From positions 685,703 to 749,702 of the forward strand of contig CAVZLR010000002.1 in the NCBI GenBank assembly GCA_963776205.1: DNA of 64,000 bases. The letters run 5' to 3'. Position numbers and translations under genes: made by a program. Source of the stretch: UBA4459 sp963776205 (lineage in GTDB: Bacteria > Bacteroidota > Bacteroidia > Bacteroidales > F082). Shown here piece after piece: positions 36,459 to 45,812 of the stretch. Within the stretch, counting starts at the first letter, position 1; each line of letters opens with the position of its first letter. The notes beneath the pieces were generated by a model. The model was not told where the DNA came from. It worked only from the letters and a program-made list of their open reading frames with translations, and made no database searches.

Positions 36459-37213
36459 GTGTTGTTCTGTAAAAAGCCATCGTTACCAACCTCTTGTTTC
36501 AGAGTAATTCCTTTCTTATTTTCAATGCCTTTGGTGGCTATATTGATGGTACCTCCAACAGAAGGGATGGCTAATTTTGATGCACCCAACCCACGTTGCA
36601 CCTGCGTATAACGCATCACAGCATCCAAGCCAAACCAATTTGACCAATATACCCAACCGTTTTCCATATCGTTTACCGGAATTCCATCAAGCATAACTGC
36701 AACGTTCCTTTGATTAAATCCACGAATATTAATCCGTGCATCACCGTCACCGCCACCTGCAGCTGTTGCATATACACCTGGCGTGGCGTTTAAAATAATC
36801 GGTAAATCCTGGGCTGCCAGTTGTTCCTCGATCTGAACGGGTGATACATTTGAAAAAGCTATTGGGGTTTCCCTTGTCTTTGCTACATCACCCACCACTT
36901 CAACTTCACTTAAAGTGATCGTTTTTAATTTAAAGTTGACAAAAAGGTTTTTATCAGAAACAGTAATTTGTTTGCCTTGGGGTTCAAAACCGACGTATGA
37001 AACTGTGAGATTATACTCTCCTGGTGGAAGTTTTAAAATGTATTCTCCATTTATATCAGTAACCGCCCCCAAACCAGGCCCATATACTACATTTACACCT
37101 ATCAGTGCTTCTCCAATTTCATCAGTAACTGTACCACTTATGCTTCGGTCCTGTGCTATGATTTGGACAGACAAAATAACGAATATCAGTACTAATAATG
37201 TTTTAATATTCAT
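36449..37213 (-). CDS. TonB-dependent receptor, N-terminal part: regulatory and plug domains (frameshifted gene)
   Basis: Signal peptide (MNIKTLLVLIFVILSVQIIAQ), carboxypeptidase-regulatory-like domain (SGTVTDEIGEALIGVNVVY to NLTVSYVGFEPQ, about 24-100) and plug domain (about 115-245, ILNATPGVYATAAGGGDGDA, RINIRGFNQRNVAVMLDG). Its frame ends after GNDGFLQNNTWD; the expected continuation LGLTTGRLTNGW is in another frame, so one base is missing near 36457-36462. A hairpin lies just upstream (37228-37248). Confidence 0.8.
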   Translation of the reverse strand: MNIKTLLVLIFVILSVQIIAQDRSISGTVTDEIGEALIGVNVVYGPGLGAVTDINGEYILKLPPGEYNLTVSYVGFEPQGKQITVSDKNLFVNFKLKTITLSEVEVVGDVAKTRETPIAFSNVSPVQIEEQLAAQDLPIILNATPGVYATAAGGGDGDARINIRGFNQRNVAVMLDGIPVNDMENGWVYWSNWFGLDAVMRYTQVQRGLGASKLAIPSVGGTINIATKGIENKKGITLKQEVGNDGFLQNNTWD

Positions 37214-37227
37214 ATGGAAGTATTTTA

Positions 37228-37248
37228 AGGCCGGAGATTTTCCGGCCT
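37228..37248 (-). other. Perfect GC-rich hairpin in front of the TonB receptor gene
   Basis: AGGCCGGA (37228-37235) and TCCGGCCT (37241-37248) with a 5-base loop, 15 bp upstream of the receptor start and after the lamin-tail gene. No T-run follows on the minus strand, so it is more a processing or stability element than a strong terminator. Confidence 0.5.
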
Positions 37249-37319
37249 GAAATGTTATATTTCATCAAATAAATTGATCATTATACGTATGTGAGAGGTA
37301 TTCCCTAGCTAAAATGATC

Positions 37320-38309
37320 CTATTTAAAAAGCAGTTTCTTCGTCAGTACCTGACCTGATTTTAATGATGTTTTTACGAGATAAAGGCCTTTTAAATCACT
37401 CACCAAATTGAGTTGTACATTTTCAGTGTGATCTTCAAATTCTTTCAATTCAACTAACTTTCCTGTGATGTCGTAAACCTCTACCTTTTCAATTGTTTCT
37501 TCCGCTTCAATTGAGAAATTGCCATTTGTAACAGGGTTTGGATAAATACGGACACTTGAATTCACATCTTTCTCTTCAACATTCAAATATGTACAATAAC
37601 AGTTATGAAATCCTAAAGAATCGAAAGTGTTTTCAGGAATAGAATCCCATTCTACATCCACTACAAAATATGGTTCTGGATTCGCTGTAACTCCACCTGT
37701 AATATTTGTTTTACGTATAAGTGTATTATCTTCTGTCCAGGATAACCAAAACAATGGCCCTACGATATAATTCTGAATGGTATACTCCGTAGGTACGCCG
37801 CCAAACATATAGGTAATTGTAGTATCATTCAGGTTTCCCCATCCGTTATCTTCAGAAGTCATGGGAGGACCTACTTTTCCAATAATATCGATGATGGTTC
37901 CATCGATTCTTTCTAATGTAACCGCATCATTGCCGTTAAAATACATCATTCGGTTCACTTCGTAAACCGGGCAAAGAAATGTGTCAGCTTTCATCTGTAA
38001 AGCGGAATCGACTGGAACATCCTGACCCGTTCCATTTGGATCCCTTTTATCCAGCACAACTACAAAAGTACTTTTTGACTGGATTGTACCACCTAAAGCA
38101 ACACTATAAGGGATTGTTCCACCATTACTGTATCTTACCAATTGGTATGCTGACATATCAATAGGTTCATTGGTGGGATTGAATAATTCTATGGCTTTGT
38201 TCGTTCCCGATCCTTCCACATACTCGGATATAAAAAGATCAGAGCATTCCTGTGCGAAGATGCTAATACTGAAAAACAAGGAAATGAGGATGAGTAATGT
38301 TTTTTTCAT
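37320..38309 (-). CDS. Secreted lamin-tail-domain (LTD) protein with T9SS sorting domain
   Basis: Signal peptide (MKKTLLILISLFFSISIFAQ), LTD fold (about residues 22-140: DLFISEYVEGSGTNKAIELFNPT, MSAYQLVRYSNGG, STFVVVLDKRD), a second beta region, and a type A T9SS tail (IYPNPVTNGNFSIEAEE to TKKLLFK). LTDs commonly accompany secreted nucleases and phosphoesterases. It is upstream of, and in line with, the TonB receptor and endonuclease I. 329 aa. Confidence 0.85.
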   Translation of the reverse strand: MKKTLLILISLFFSISIFAQECSDLFISEYVEGSGTNKAIELFNPTNEPIDMSAYQLVRYSNGGTIPYSVALGGTIQSKSTFVVVLDKRDPNGTGQDVPVDSALQMKADTFLCPVYEVNRMMYFNGNDAVTLERIDGTIIDIIGKVGPPMTSEDNGWGNLNDTTITYMFGGVPTEYTIQNYIVGPLFWLSWTEDNTLIRKTNITGGVTANPEPYFVVDVEWDSIPENTFDSLGFHNCYCTYLNVEEKDVNSSVRIYPNPVTNGNFSIEAEETIEKVEVYDITGKLVELKEFEDHTENVQLNLVSDLKGLYLVKTSLKSGQVLTKKLLFK

Positions 38310-38459
38310 ATGTAAATTTTTTTAGATAAAATAATTGATTTGAAGTGCAAAAATAATGAATAATCAGCAGGTTCCATTAGAATTTTGTGATATAATTATT
38401 AACTGAAAAATATCTTAAAAAAGCTTATTATAATGAGAACTTCTATTAATTTTAAAAAA

Positions 38460-41400
38460 CTATCTTCCCAAAATCATTGAAAGATAATGAATACCTCTTT
38501 TTACGGATCGTACTCCTTCAAATCTCAGGTTTAATTTTCCTTTCTTTTCTTTCAACACCACGCCATCAGGTTGGGATTGAATATATTGCAATACTTTACC
38601 GAATGTTTCTGATTGAAAATAAGGCGCATCATGTTTGCCTGTAAAAGTGCCCGACATATAGCCAAATTTAAGCACCAGCTTTTCAATACCTAGTGCTTTG
38701 GCTACCCACCTCAGCCGCCATGTCTGGATCAACTCTGATGCTTCATCAGGTAAGGGGCCAAACCTATCTGCCATGTTTTTCTCAAACGCTTCCAATTCAG
38801 CTTCTGTTTCTAAATTATCCAATTCTTTATACAGGTTTAACCGTTCCTGAACTGACACTACATAATGTTCCGGTATTAATAGTTCCAGATCGGTTTCCAG
38901 CTGGCAGTCAGAAGCATGGGTTTTTTTTAGCTGCTCATCTGTGAACAAATCTTTAAACTCGGTCTCTTTTAACTCGGCAATGGCTTCGTCCAAAATTTTC
39001 TGGTACATTTCTATCCCAATTTCAGAAATGAATCCGCTTTGCTCAGCCCCCAGTATATTTCCTGCACCCCTGATGTCGAGATCCCGCATGGCAATATTAA
39101 AACCACTTCCAAGGTCGGCAAATTCAGAAATGGCCTGCAGGCGTTTCCTGGCTTCCGAAGTTAGTGTTGAGAGTGGAGGTGACAACAAATAACAGAATGC
39201 TTTTTTATTCGACCTGCCGACCCTTCCCCTCAACTGGTGCAGATCACTCAACCCATAATTCTGCGCATCGTTAATGATGATGGTATTGGCATTGGGAATA
39301 TCTAGACCCGACTCAATGATTGTGGTGGCCAGGAGCACATCATAATCACCATCTATAAAATCCACCATAACCTGTTCCAGTTTAGCACCTTCCATCTGAC
39401 CGTGGGCTATGCCAATTCTTACACCTGGAACAAATCTTTTCAGCATATCATACACTTCCATAATATTTTGCACCCTGTTATGGACGAAAAACACCTGGCC
39501 TCCCCTGGATACTTCATAAATAATAGCATCACTGATGACTTCTTCGCCAAACGAACGCAATTGTGTTTGCACCGGGTAGCGGTTGGGGGGTGGCGTATTG
39601 ATGATGGAAAGATCGCGGGCTCCCATCAAAGAAAATTGCAAAGTACGGGGTATTGGTGTGGCAGTCAGCGTAAGTGTATCGATGTTGGCACGCAATTGGC
39701 GGAGCTTTTCTTTGGCTGAAACTCCAAATTTTTGTTCTTCATCTATCACGAAAAGTCCCAGGTCGCTGAATTCAATGTCCTTGCTCAATAATCGATGTGT
39801 CCCTATAAGAATATCTAGCTTGCCTTCTTTCAAACGTTGCAAAGTTTCTTTTTGTTTTTTGGTACTTTTAAATCGATTGATATAATCCACTGTTACCGGA
39901 AAATCACTTAATCGTTCCGAAAATGTTTTATAATGCTGCAGGGCAAGAATCGTAGTAGGCACCAGCACAGCCACCTGTTTGCTATCCGTTACTGCTTTAA
40001 ATGCCGCCCTGATGGCCACTTCAGTTTTACCGAAACCCACATCGCCACATACCAGCCGGTCCATCGGAGATGGTGCTTCCATATCTTTCTTCACGTCCAG
40101 TGTCGATTTTAACTGATCTGGTGTGTCTTCGTAAATGAACGAAGCTTCCAGCTCATTCTGCAAGTAAGTATCCGGCATAAACTCAAATCCTTTCGAAGCT
40201 TTTCGTTCGGCATACAGCTTGATCAGATCGCGGGCAATATCCTTAACCTTTTTTTTGGTTTTTGATTTCAGGTTATTCCACGCATTCGAACCCAGCTTAT
40301 TCAATACCGGTGGCGTTCCGTCCTTGCCAACGTATTTTGATATTCGGTGCAAGGAGTGGATACTGATATACAGCAAGTCATTATTTTTATAGATCAGCCT
40401 TATGGCTTCCTGTTTTTTGCCATCATTATCGATGATCTGTAAGCCATCAAACTGGCCTACACCATGATCAATATGGGTAATATAATCACCCTGCTTCAGA
40501 TCGTAGAGCTCTTTGATCGACAAAGACTCTTTCCTGCCGAAGCCCTCACGCAAATGAAATTTATGATAGCGTTCAAAAATCTGGTGATCGGTATAACAGA
40601 GTAGTTTTACATCATGATCAATGAATCCGGAGCTAAGGCTCATGGTCAATGAAGAAAAATGCGCTTTTCCGCTTTCGGGATGTTCAGTCTGAATGTCTTC
40701 AAATATCACATACAGCCGTTCCGTTTGTTTGGCATTATCTGATAATATATAATTGGTATATCCTTCGCTTGATTTTTCAACCAGGTTATTGATCAGCAGA
40801 TCAAACTTTTTATTGAAAGCCGGTTGCGGTCGCTGATCGAACTGAATGACATGGTCCGTTTTATAATAGTTGGCAGGGCCGAACTCAATAGTCTTGAATT
40901 GGTCCAACAGAGCTGTAAAATGATTGCCGTGTGTGAATAGCACAGAGGGCTCAGCCTGTTGCAATTCTTTTCCAAAACGATTATATGTTTCTGTTGCTTT
41001 CTTAAACTCTTTATCAATCCGCTCGCTGGTGTAGGACACATCGTATATCCAGCAAATGGTTTTAGGCGGCATATAATCCAGAAAACTTACCCTCTTTTCC
41101 TCAATTTTCCGGTCTTGCACATTAGGAAGTAAGCTTATCCGGTTCATTTGCTGAATGGATAGCTGGCTCACCGGATTAAAAGTACGGATCGACTCCACAA
41201 CATCCCCAAAAAATTCAATACGGTAGGGATGGTCGTTGGAAAACGAAAACACATCTACGATACCGCCACGGATAGCAAATTGCCCGGGTTCGGCAACAAA
41301 CTCAACACTTTCAAATTCAAATTCTACCAGCAGGTCGCTCACAAAATCATATGACACTTTCTCCCCCTGCTTCAGCTTCATAATATTTTTCGACAGGTAG

Positions 41401-41831
41401 TTTTTAGTAATTACCTTTTCTGTCAGTGCCTCGGGGTAAGTTACTATAACTGTTTTCCGATCTCCGGTCATAAATCTTTTGAGTACTTCTGTTCTTGATA
41501 GCTGGTAGGATCTGTCCAACTTTTCAGGCTCATAAGGTCTTTTGTAGGAAGTGGGATAAAATAAGACACTCTTTTTGTTCACATCCATCCCCATTTCTTC
41601 AAAAATACTTTCCAGATCGTTATAAAAATAGGCTGCTTGTTCCTTATCTGGCAATACTATAATGTGTTGTTGTTTTCCGGTTTCTTCAAAAACACTTGCC
41701 ACAGTAAGAGCTGTTGAAGAACCAACCAAACCTGTAATTTGCAAATGTTTAGCTGACGACAACAATAAGGAATTTAGCTCAATTAACTTGGGATGCGCAT
41801 TGTAACTATGTAATAAAGAGGCTTGTTTCAA
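38460..41831 (-). CDS. mfd: Transcription-repair coupling factor Mfd
   Basis: Large helicase-type translocase that removes stalled RNA polymerase and recruits UvrA. Order: UvrB-like N-terminal modules, CarD/RID polymerase-interaction domain (QGDYITHIDHGVGQFDG, about residue 450), translocase with Walker A GDVGFGKTEVA, DEEQ box (VIDEEQKFG), LRGRVGRSNKKAFCYLL, and the TRCF C-terminal domain. 1123 aa, full length. Divergent from fbp. Confidence 0.95.
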   Translation of the reverse strand: MKQASLLHSYNAHPKLIELNSLLLSSAKHLQITGLVGSSTALTVASVFEETGKQQHIIVLPDKEQAAYFYNDLESIFEEMGMDVNKKSVLFYPTSYKRPYEPEKLDRSYQLSRTEVLKRFMTGDRKTVIVTYPEALTEKVITKNYLSKNIMKLKQGEKVSYDFVSDLLVEFEFESVEFVAEPGQFAIRGGIVDVFSFSNDHPYRIEFFGDVVESIRTFNPVSQLSIQQMNRISLLPNVQDRKIEEKRVSFLDYMPPKTICWIYDVSYTSERIDKEFKKATETYNRFGKELQQAEPSVLFTHGNHFTALLDQFKTIEFGPANYYKTDHVIQFDQRPQPAFNKKFDLLINNLVEKSSEGYTNYILSDNAKQTERLYVIFEDIQTEHPESGKAHFSSLTMSLSSGFIDHDVKLLCYTDHQIFERYHKFHLREGFGRKESLSIKELYDLKQGDYITHIDHGVGQFDGLQIIDNDGKKQEAIRLIYKNNDLLYISIHSLHRISKYVGKDGTPPVLNKLGSNAWNNLKSKTKKKVKDIARDLIKLYAERKASKGFEFMPDTYLQNELEASFIYEDTPDQLKSTLDVKKDMEAPSPMDRLVCGDVGFGKTEVAIRAAFKAVTDSKQVAVLVPTTILALQHYKTFSERLSDFPVTVDYINRFKSTKKQKETLQRLKEGKLDILIGTHRLLSKDIEFSDLGLFVIDEEQKFGVSAKEKLRQLRANIDTLTLTATPIPRTLQFSLMGARDLSIINTPPPNRYPVQTQLRSFGEEVISDAIIYEVSRGGQVFFVHNRVQNIMEVYDMLKRFVPGVRIGIAHGQMEGAKLEQVMVDFIDGDYDVLLATTIIESGLDIPNANTIIINDAQNYGLSDLHQLRGRVGRSNKKAFCYLLSPPLSTLTSEARKRLQAISEFADLGSGFNIAMRDLDIRGAGNILGAEQSGFISEIGIEMYQKILDEAIAELKETEFKDLFTDEQLKKTHASDCQLETDLELLIPEHYVVSVQERLNLYKELDNLETEAELEAFEKNMADRFGPLPDEASELIQTWRLRWVAKALGIEKLVLKFGYMSGTFTGKHDAPYFQSETFGKVLQYIQSQPDGVVLKEKKGKLNLRFEGVRSVKRGIHYLSMILGR

Positions 41832-41923
41832 AACAATTTAAGCTATACAAACAGTGACTTTAAAATAATCTGCTAATATACTATGTCTGATTACAATATG
41901 GCTTAAATTGCTGAAATTTGAAT

Positions 41924-41955
41924 TTTGAACAACTTACTGTCATTTTGTACATTTG
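41924..41955 (+). promoter_or_regulatory. Bacteroidota promoter for fbp
   Basis: TTTG at 41924-41927 (-33) and TACATTTG at 41948-41955 (-7) with a 20 bp spacer match the TTTG/TAnnTTTG consensus. The fbp start codon is 33 bp downstream of the -7 box. Confidence 0.6.
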
Positions 41956-41988
41956 CAGCCAGTGTATTATTTCAATTAGTATATCATC

Positions 41989-43971
41989 ATGAAGAAAAAG
42001 AGTGTCAATGACTTTTCAACTAAAGAACTTGAAGATCAAATTAAATATCTGAATCTTTTATCTGAAAAGTTCCGAAATATACAAGCGGCCAGTACCGAAA
42101 TTATCAACCTGGAAGCCATACTTAACTTACCTAAGGGGACAGAGCATTTCTTAACAGATATCCATGGCGAATTTGAAACTTTCAGCCATGTACTTGCTAA
42201 TGCTTCAGGCGTTGTCAGGAGAAAGATTGATGATGTCTTTGGTAAAACATTGCGGCTTAAAGAAAAGAAAATGCTGGCCACCCTGATTTATTATCCTAAG
42301 GAAAAACTCGACCTGATTCTAAAAGAAGAAGATGACCCGCACGAATGGTATGCCATCACCCTGCAGCGTTTGAGCCATGTGGCACGCTCGGCAGCCACCA
42401 AATATACCCGTTCAAAGGTAAGGAAAGCCATGCCAAAGGATTTTGCTTATATTATAGATGAATTATTGAACGAAGGTGGTGAAGGTAAGGAGGAATATTT
42501 TGAAGCCATTATCAATGCCATCATCAAAGTAGACCGGGCTGAAGTTTTCATCATTGCCATGTGTAAATTTATCCAGCGACTGCTCATCGACCGTTTGCAC
42601 ATTATCGGGGATATTTACGACCGGGGGCCACATGCAGAAAAGGTGATGGATCGTTTGATGGATTATCATTCAGTGGACGTACAGTGGGGCAACCATGATA
42701 TAATATGGATGGGAGCGGCATCTGGTAACCAGGCACTGGTAGCAAATGTAATCAGGATTTCATTACGTTATCAAAATCTTGACACGCTTGAAGATGCATA
42801 CGGAATTAATATGCTCCCGCTTGCTACTTTCGCGATGAAGAAATACCAAAACGATCTCTGTGATCAGTTCAAACTTAAATCAGATGATCTGGCCAAAGAA
42901 AACAGGATGCTTGTACAGATGCACAAAGCCATCTCGATCATCCAGTTTAAATTGGAATCACAGATCATCCAGCGAAATCCGAATTTCAACATGGATGATC
43001 GTTTGCTTTTAGATAAAATCGACCTTAAAAAAAGAACTGTTCTTATTGACGGAGTGGAACATCCATTGTTGGACAAACATTTTCCAACCCTTGATCCCAA
43101 AAATCCTTTTGAGCTTTCAACTGAAGAAAAAGATGTAGTCGAAAAACTCACCAAAAATTTTAAGAATAGCAAAAGGTTGCAACGACATGTCGATTTTCTT
43201 TTCACGAATGGAAGCATGTATCTCACTTATAACTCCAATTTGCTGTATCATGGATGTATTCCACTTACAGAAAAAGGAAATTTTGAGTCGTTTGAAATCG
43301 AAGGAAAAACTTATAAAGGGAAAGCGCTTTGCGACCATTTTGAAAGAGTGGCCCGTAAAGCTTATGCCCGCCGATTTGATCATAAAGCTGTTGAAAATAC
43401 ATCGGATTATATGTGGTATTTATGGTGCGGCGCTGTTTCACCATTATTTGGTAAAATGAAGATGACCACCTTTGAAAGATATTTTGTTGAGGACAAATCG
43501 ACACATAAGGAAAAACGAAATCCTTATTATGACGTGGTATACGATAATGAGAAATATTGCGATAAAATATTGAAAGAGTTTGATTTGAATCCAAAGTTCT
43601 CGCATATTGTAAATGGTCATGTGCCGGTGAAAGCTAAAAAAGGAGAAAGCCCGATAAAAGCCAACGGAAAATTATTTGTAATTGATGGAGGTATGTCAAT
43701 TCCTTACCAAGCAGTAACTGGTGTTTCGGGTTACACGCTCATTTATAATTCATATGGCTTAGTGCTTGTGGAACATAAACATTTTGATTCGAAAAATATG
43801 GCGATCGTTGAAGAAAAAGACATTATCTCCGACCGCATATTTATTGAAGCCAACGCTACCCGTAAAAGAGTGCGTGATACAGATATCGGTAAAAAACTCA
43901 AAATTCAGATTCATGACCTGAATATGTTGCTGGCAGCTTACAGAAAAGGATTGATTAAGGGGAGAGGTTAG
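41989..43971 (+). CDS. fbp: Fructose-1,6-bisphosphatase, class III
   Basis: Hydrolyses fructose 1,6-bisphosphate in gluconeogenesis. Class III features: metallophosphatase-like blocks FLTDIHGEFETF (about residue 55), IIGDIYDRGPHAEKVMD, WGNHDIIWMG, GHVPVKAKKGESPIKANG. 660 aa, the size of the Bacteroidota/Firmicutes class III enzyme, and unrelated to class I Fbp. In the same stretch as a PPi-type phosphofructokinase (45813-47030), which suggests a reversible, PPi-based node between the two hexose phosphates. Confidence 0.93.
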   Translation: MKKKSVNDFSTKELEDQIKYLNLLSEKFRNIQAASTEIINLEAILNLPKGTEHFLTDIHGEFETFSHVLANASGVVRRKIDDVFGKTLRLKEKKMLATLIYYPKEKLDLILKEEDDPHEWYAITLQRLSHVARSAATKYTRSKVRKAMPKDFAYIIDELLNEGGEGKEEYFEAIINAIIKVDRAEVFIIAMCKFIQRLLIDRLHIIGDIYDRGPHAEKVMDRLMDYHSVDVQWGNHDIIWMGAASGNQALVANVIRISLRYQNLDTLEDAYGINMLPLATFAMKKYQNDLCDQFKLKSDDLAKENRMLVQMHKAISIIQFKLESQIIQRNPNFNMDDRLLLDKIDLKKRTVLIDGVEHPLLDKHFPTLDPKNPFELSTEEKDVVEKLTKNFKNSKRLQRHVDFLFTNGSMYLTYNSNLLYHGCIPLTEKGNFESFEIEGKTYKGKALCDHFERVARKAYARRFDHKAVENTSDYMWYLWCGAVSPLFGKMKMTTFERYFVEDKSTHKEKRNPYYDVVYDNEKYCDKILKEFDLNPKFSHIVNGHVPVKAKKGESPIKANGKLFVIDGGMSIPYQAVTGVSGYTLIYNSYGLVLVEHKHFDSKNMAIVEEKDIISDRIFIEANATRKRVRDTDIGKKLKIQIHDLNMLLAAYRKGLIKGRG

Positions 43972-43982
43972 ATAAAGGAGAA

Positions 43983-44010
43983 GGCTGAGGCTAAGGAGAA
44001 GGAGGCTGAG
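43983..44010. repeat. Left inverted repeat flanking the four-helix-bundle gene
   Basis: GGCTGAGGCTAAGGAGAAGG and following GAGGCTGAG. Its inverted, imperfect partner is at 44414-44445 (CCTTAGCCTTAGCCTCATCC, ending CTCAGCC). The two arms lie just outside the gene at 44037-44399. Confidence 0.6.
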
Positions 44011-44036
44011 AAAAGTTAACAGATATAATAAACAAA

Positions 44037-44399
44037 ATGGCGTATAAAGATTTTACTCAGATGTCGGTTTGGAAAAAGGCCAAAAAGCTCCTGGTAAGTA
44101 TTTATAGCGATAGCAAACAGTTCCCTGAAGATGAAAAATTTGGCCTGACATCCGATATCAGAAGAGCGGCAAACTCAGTTGTTCATAATATTGCTGAAGG
44201 TTATGGCCGGTTCGAGGGACGGGATAAAAGCCGGTTTTATAAATTCTCACGAGGGAGCGCATACCAAGTGATTAGTCAATTAATAGTTTCAACCGAATTA
44301 AAATATTTATAAGATTCTGAAGTTAATCATTTAATAAACAGCTATAAAGAAGTAATCACTGAACTGGATCTACTCATTAAAACCGTTGAGAACAAATAA
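44037..44399 (+). pseudogene. Four-helix-bundle (23S rRNA IVS-type) protein, interrupted by a stop codon
   Basis: The first 91 codons give FTQMSVWKKAKKLLVSIYS, SDIRRAANSVVHNIAEGYGR and FYKFSRGSAYQVISQLIV, the four-helix-bundle family TIGR02436. An in-frame TAA at 44310-44312 stops it after LKYL; the frame then continues with DSEVNHLINSYKEVITELDL to a natural TAA at 44397-44399, exactly the expected C-terminal helix. TCA to TAA would explain it. The gene lies between inverted repeats (43983-44010, 44414-44445), between fbp and aspartate kinase, as if inserted. Function of the family is not settled. Confidence 0.8.
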
Positions 44400-44413
44400 T
44401 ATCATGATTAAAA

Positions 44414-44445
44414 CCTTAGCCTTAGCCTCATCCTTAACCTCAGCC
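44414..44445. repeat. Right inverted repeat flanking the four-helix-bundle gene
   Basis: CCTTAGCCTTAGCCTCATCC followed by TTAACCTCAGCC; its reverse complement GGCTGAGGTTAAGGATGAGG matches the left arm at 43983-44010 for its first 15 bases with one difference, then more loosely. It ends 14 bp before the aspartate kinase start. Confidence 0.6.
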
Positions 44446-44458
44446 TAATTATAAAAAC

Positions 44459-45721
44459 ATGATCAAAGTATTCAAATTCGGAGGTGCATTGATGCAGGAT
44501 GCGGATGGAATCCGGAAAGTAGGTTCCATTATTAAAACAAATACAAACGACCAACTGGTAGTTGTTGTCTCTGCTTTAGGAAAAACTACAAACCAATTGG
44601 AGCGCATATTGCAATTATCAATTGACAGAAGTAATAACGAGCTTTATGAAGCTGTTGAAAATCTGAAACAAAAACATTTAAAGATTGTTGATGCGCTTTT
44701 TACTGATCACCAACATTGCCGGAATAAATTAGCTGATCTTTTTAACGAGCTCGAAATCCAGCTTAAGAATCTGGATTCGGATAAGTATGTTTCTTACGAC
44801 CGTGTAGTTAGCTTTGGAGAGAAGTTTTCGACACTGATTCTTAACAAATATTTCACATACGAACATCTTCCTTGCCAGGCAATTGATGCGCGAGATATAA
44901 TAATAACGGATGATAATCATACATCCGCTAAAGTAAACTGGCAACAGACAACAGCAGAGGTAAATAGAATAATCCATCCTGTTTTGTCGGAAGGGAAATT
45001 TGTGTTGACCGAAGGGTTTATCGGATCCGGTCCTTCCAGGAATCCAACAACACTTGGCCGGGAAGGATCAGATTTTACGGCTGCCATACTTGCCAGCACA
45101 CTGGATGCTGATGAAGTAACCATTTGGAAGAATGTACCCGGTTTAATGAATGCTGATCCGAATCGTTTTACCGACTGCATCAAATTAGATCAAATCTCTT
45201 ATCATGAAGCTATAGAACTCGCTTTTTACGGTGCATCAGTAATTCATCCGAAAACAATCCAACCATTACAACAAAAAAATATTCCTTTATTTGTAAGGTC
45301 GTTTGATGATCTGAATTTACCAGCATCCATAATCTCAAAAGACACATCCATGGATGATAAGCAGCCTAAAATAATCGTAAAAGACAACCAGGTTTTAATA
45401 AGTATTAATTCACGTGATTTGTCATTTATTGCCGAAGATCATTTGACACGTATTTTTAATGCCTTCAGTTGCCATAAAATACACATCAACCTGATGCAAC
45501 ATTCAGCTGTTAGTTTTTCTGTTTGCTTTGACAGGAATAAAAACAAACTTGATGCCTTGCTTTCGGATCTGAAAAATGATTTCATAGTCAAGTACAACGA
45601 CGAATTGCAACTGATCACTATCCGGCATTACACCGAAGAACTCATCGGTAACCTGGCGAAAGACAGAATAGTTTTTCTTGAACAAAAAAGCCGGTCGACT
45701 ACACAATTACTCGTGAAATGA
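44459..45721 (+). CDS. lysC: Aspartate kinase
   Basis: First step of the lysine/threonine/methionine family. Kinase motif VFKFGGALMQDADGIRKV at the start (KFGG), SFGEKFSTLILNKYF, TLGREGSDFTAAILAS, and two C-terminal ACT-like regions (about residues 300-420). Monofunctional: no homoserine dehydrogenase part. 420 aa. ACT domains imply feedback control by an amino acid, but the effector cannot be read from sequence. Confidence 0.92.
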   Translation: MIKVFKFGGALMQDADGIRKVGSIIKTNTNDQLVVVVSALGKTTNQLERILQLSIDRSNNELYEAVENLKQKHLKIVDALFTDHQHCRNKLADLFNELEIQLKNLDSDKYVSYDRVVSFGEKFSTLILNKYFTYEHLPCQAIDARDIIITDDNHTSAKVNWQQTTAEVNRIIHPVLSEGKFVLTEGFIGSGPSRNPTTLGREGSDFTAAILASTLDADEVTIWKNVPGLMNADPNRFTDCIKLDQISYHEAIELAFYGASVIHPKTIQPLQQKNIPLFVRSFDDLNLPASIISKDTSMDDKQPKIIVKDNQVLISINSRDLSFIAEDHLTRIFNAFSCHKIHINLMQHSAVSFSVCFDRNKNKLDALLSDLKNDFIVKYNDELQLITIRHYTEELIGNLAKDRIVFLEQKSRSTTQLLVK

Positions 45722-45781
45722 AATGTTTGAAAAAAGAGTAGTCTTAACCAATCCTTAAAACAAATAAGCGGCATAATTTTC

Positions 45782-45789
45782 TATATTTG
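45782..45789 (+). promoter_or_regulatory. Putative -7 promoter box for the phosphofructokinase gene
   Basis: TATATTTG matches TAnnTTTG and lies 23 bp before the start codon at 45813; no clear TTG -33 box is present at the right distance. Confidence 0.35.
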
Positions 45790-45812
45790 CCCGCAATTAA
45801 TACCTACAAAAA

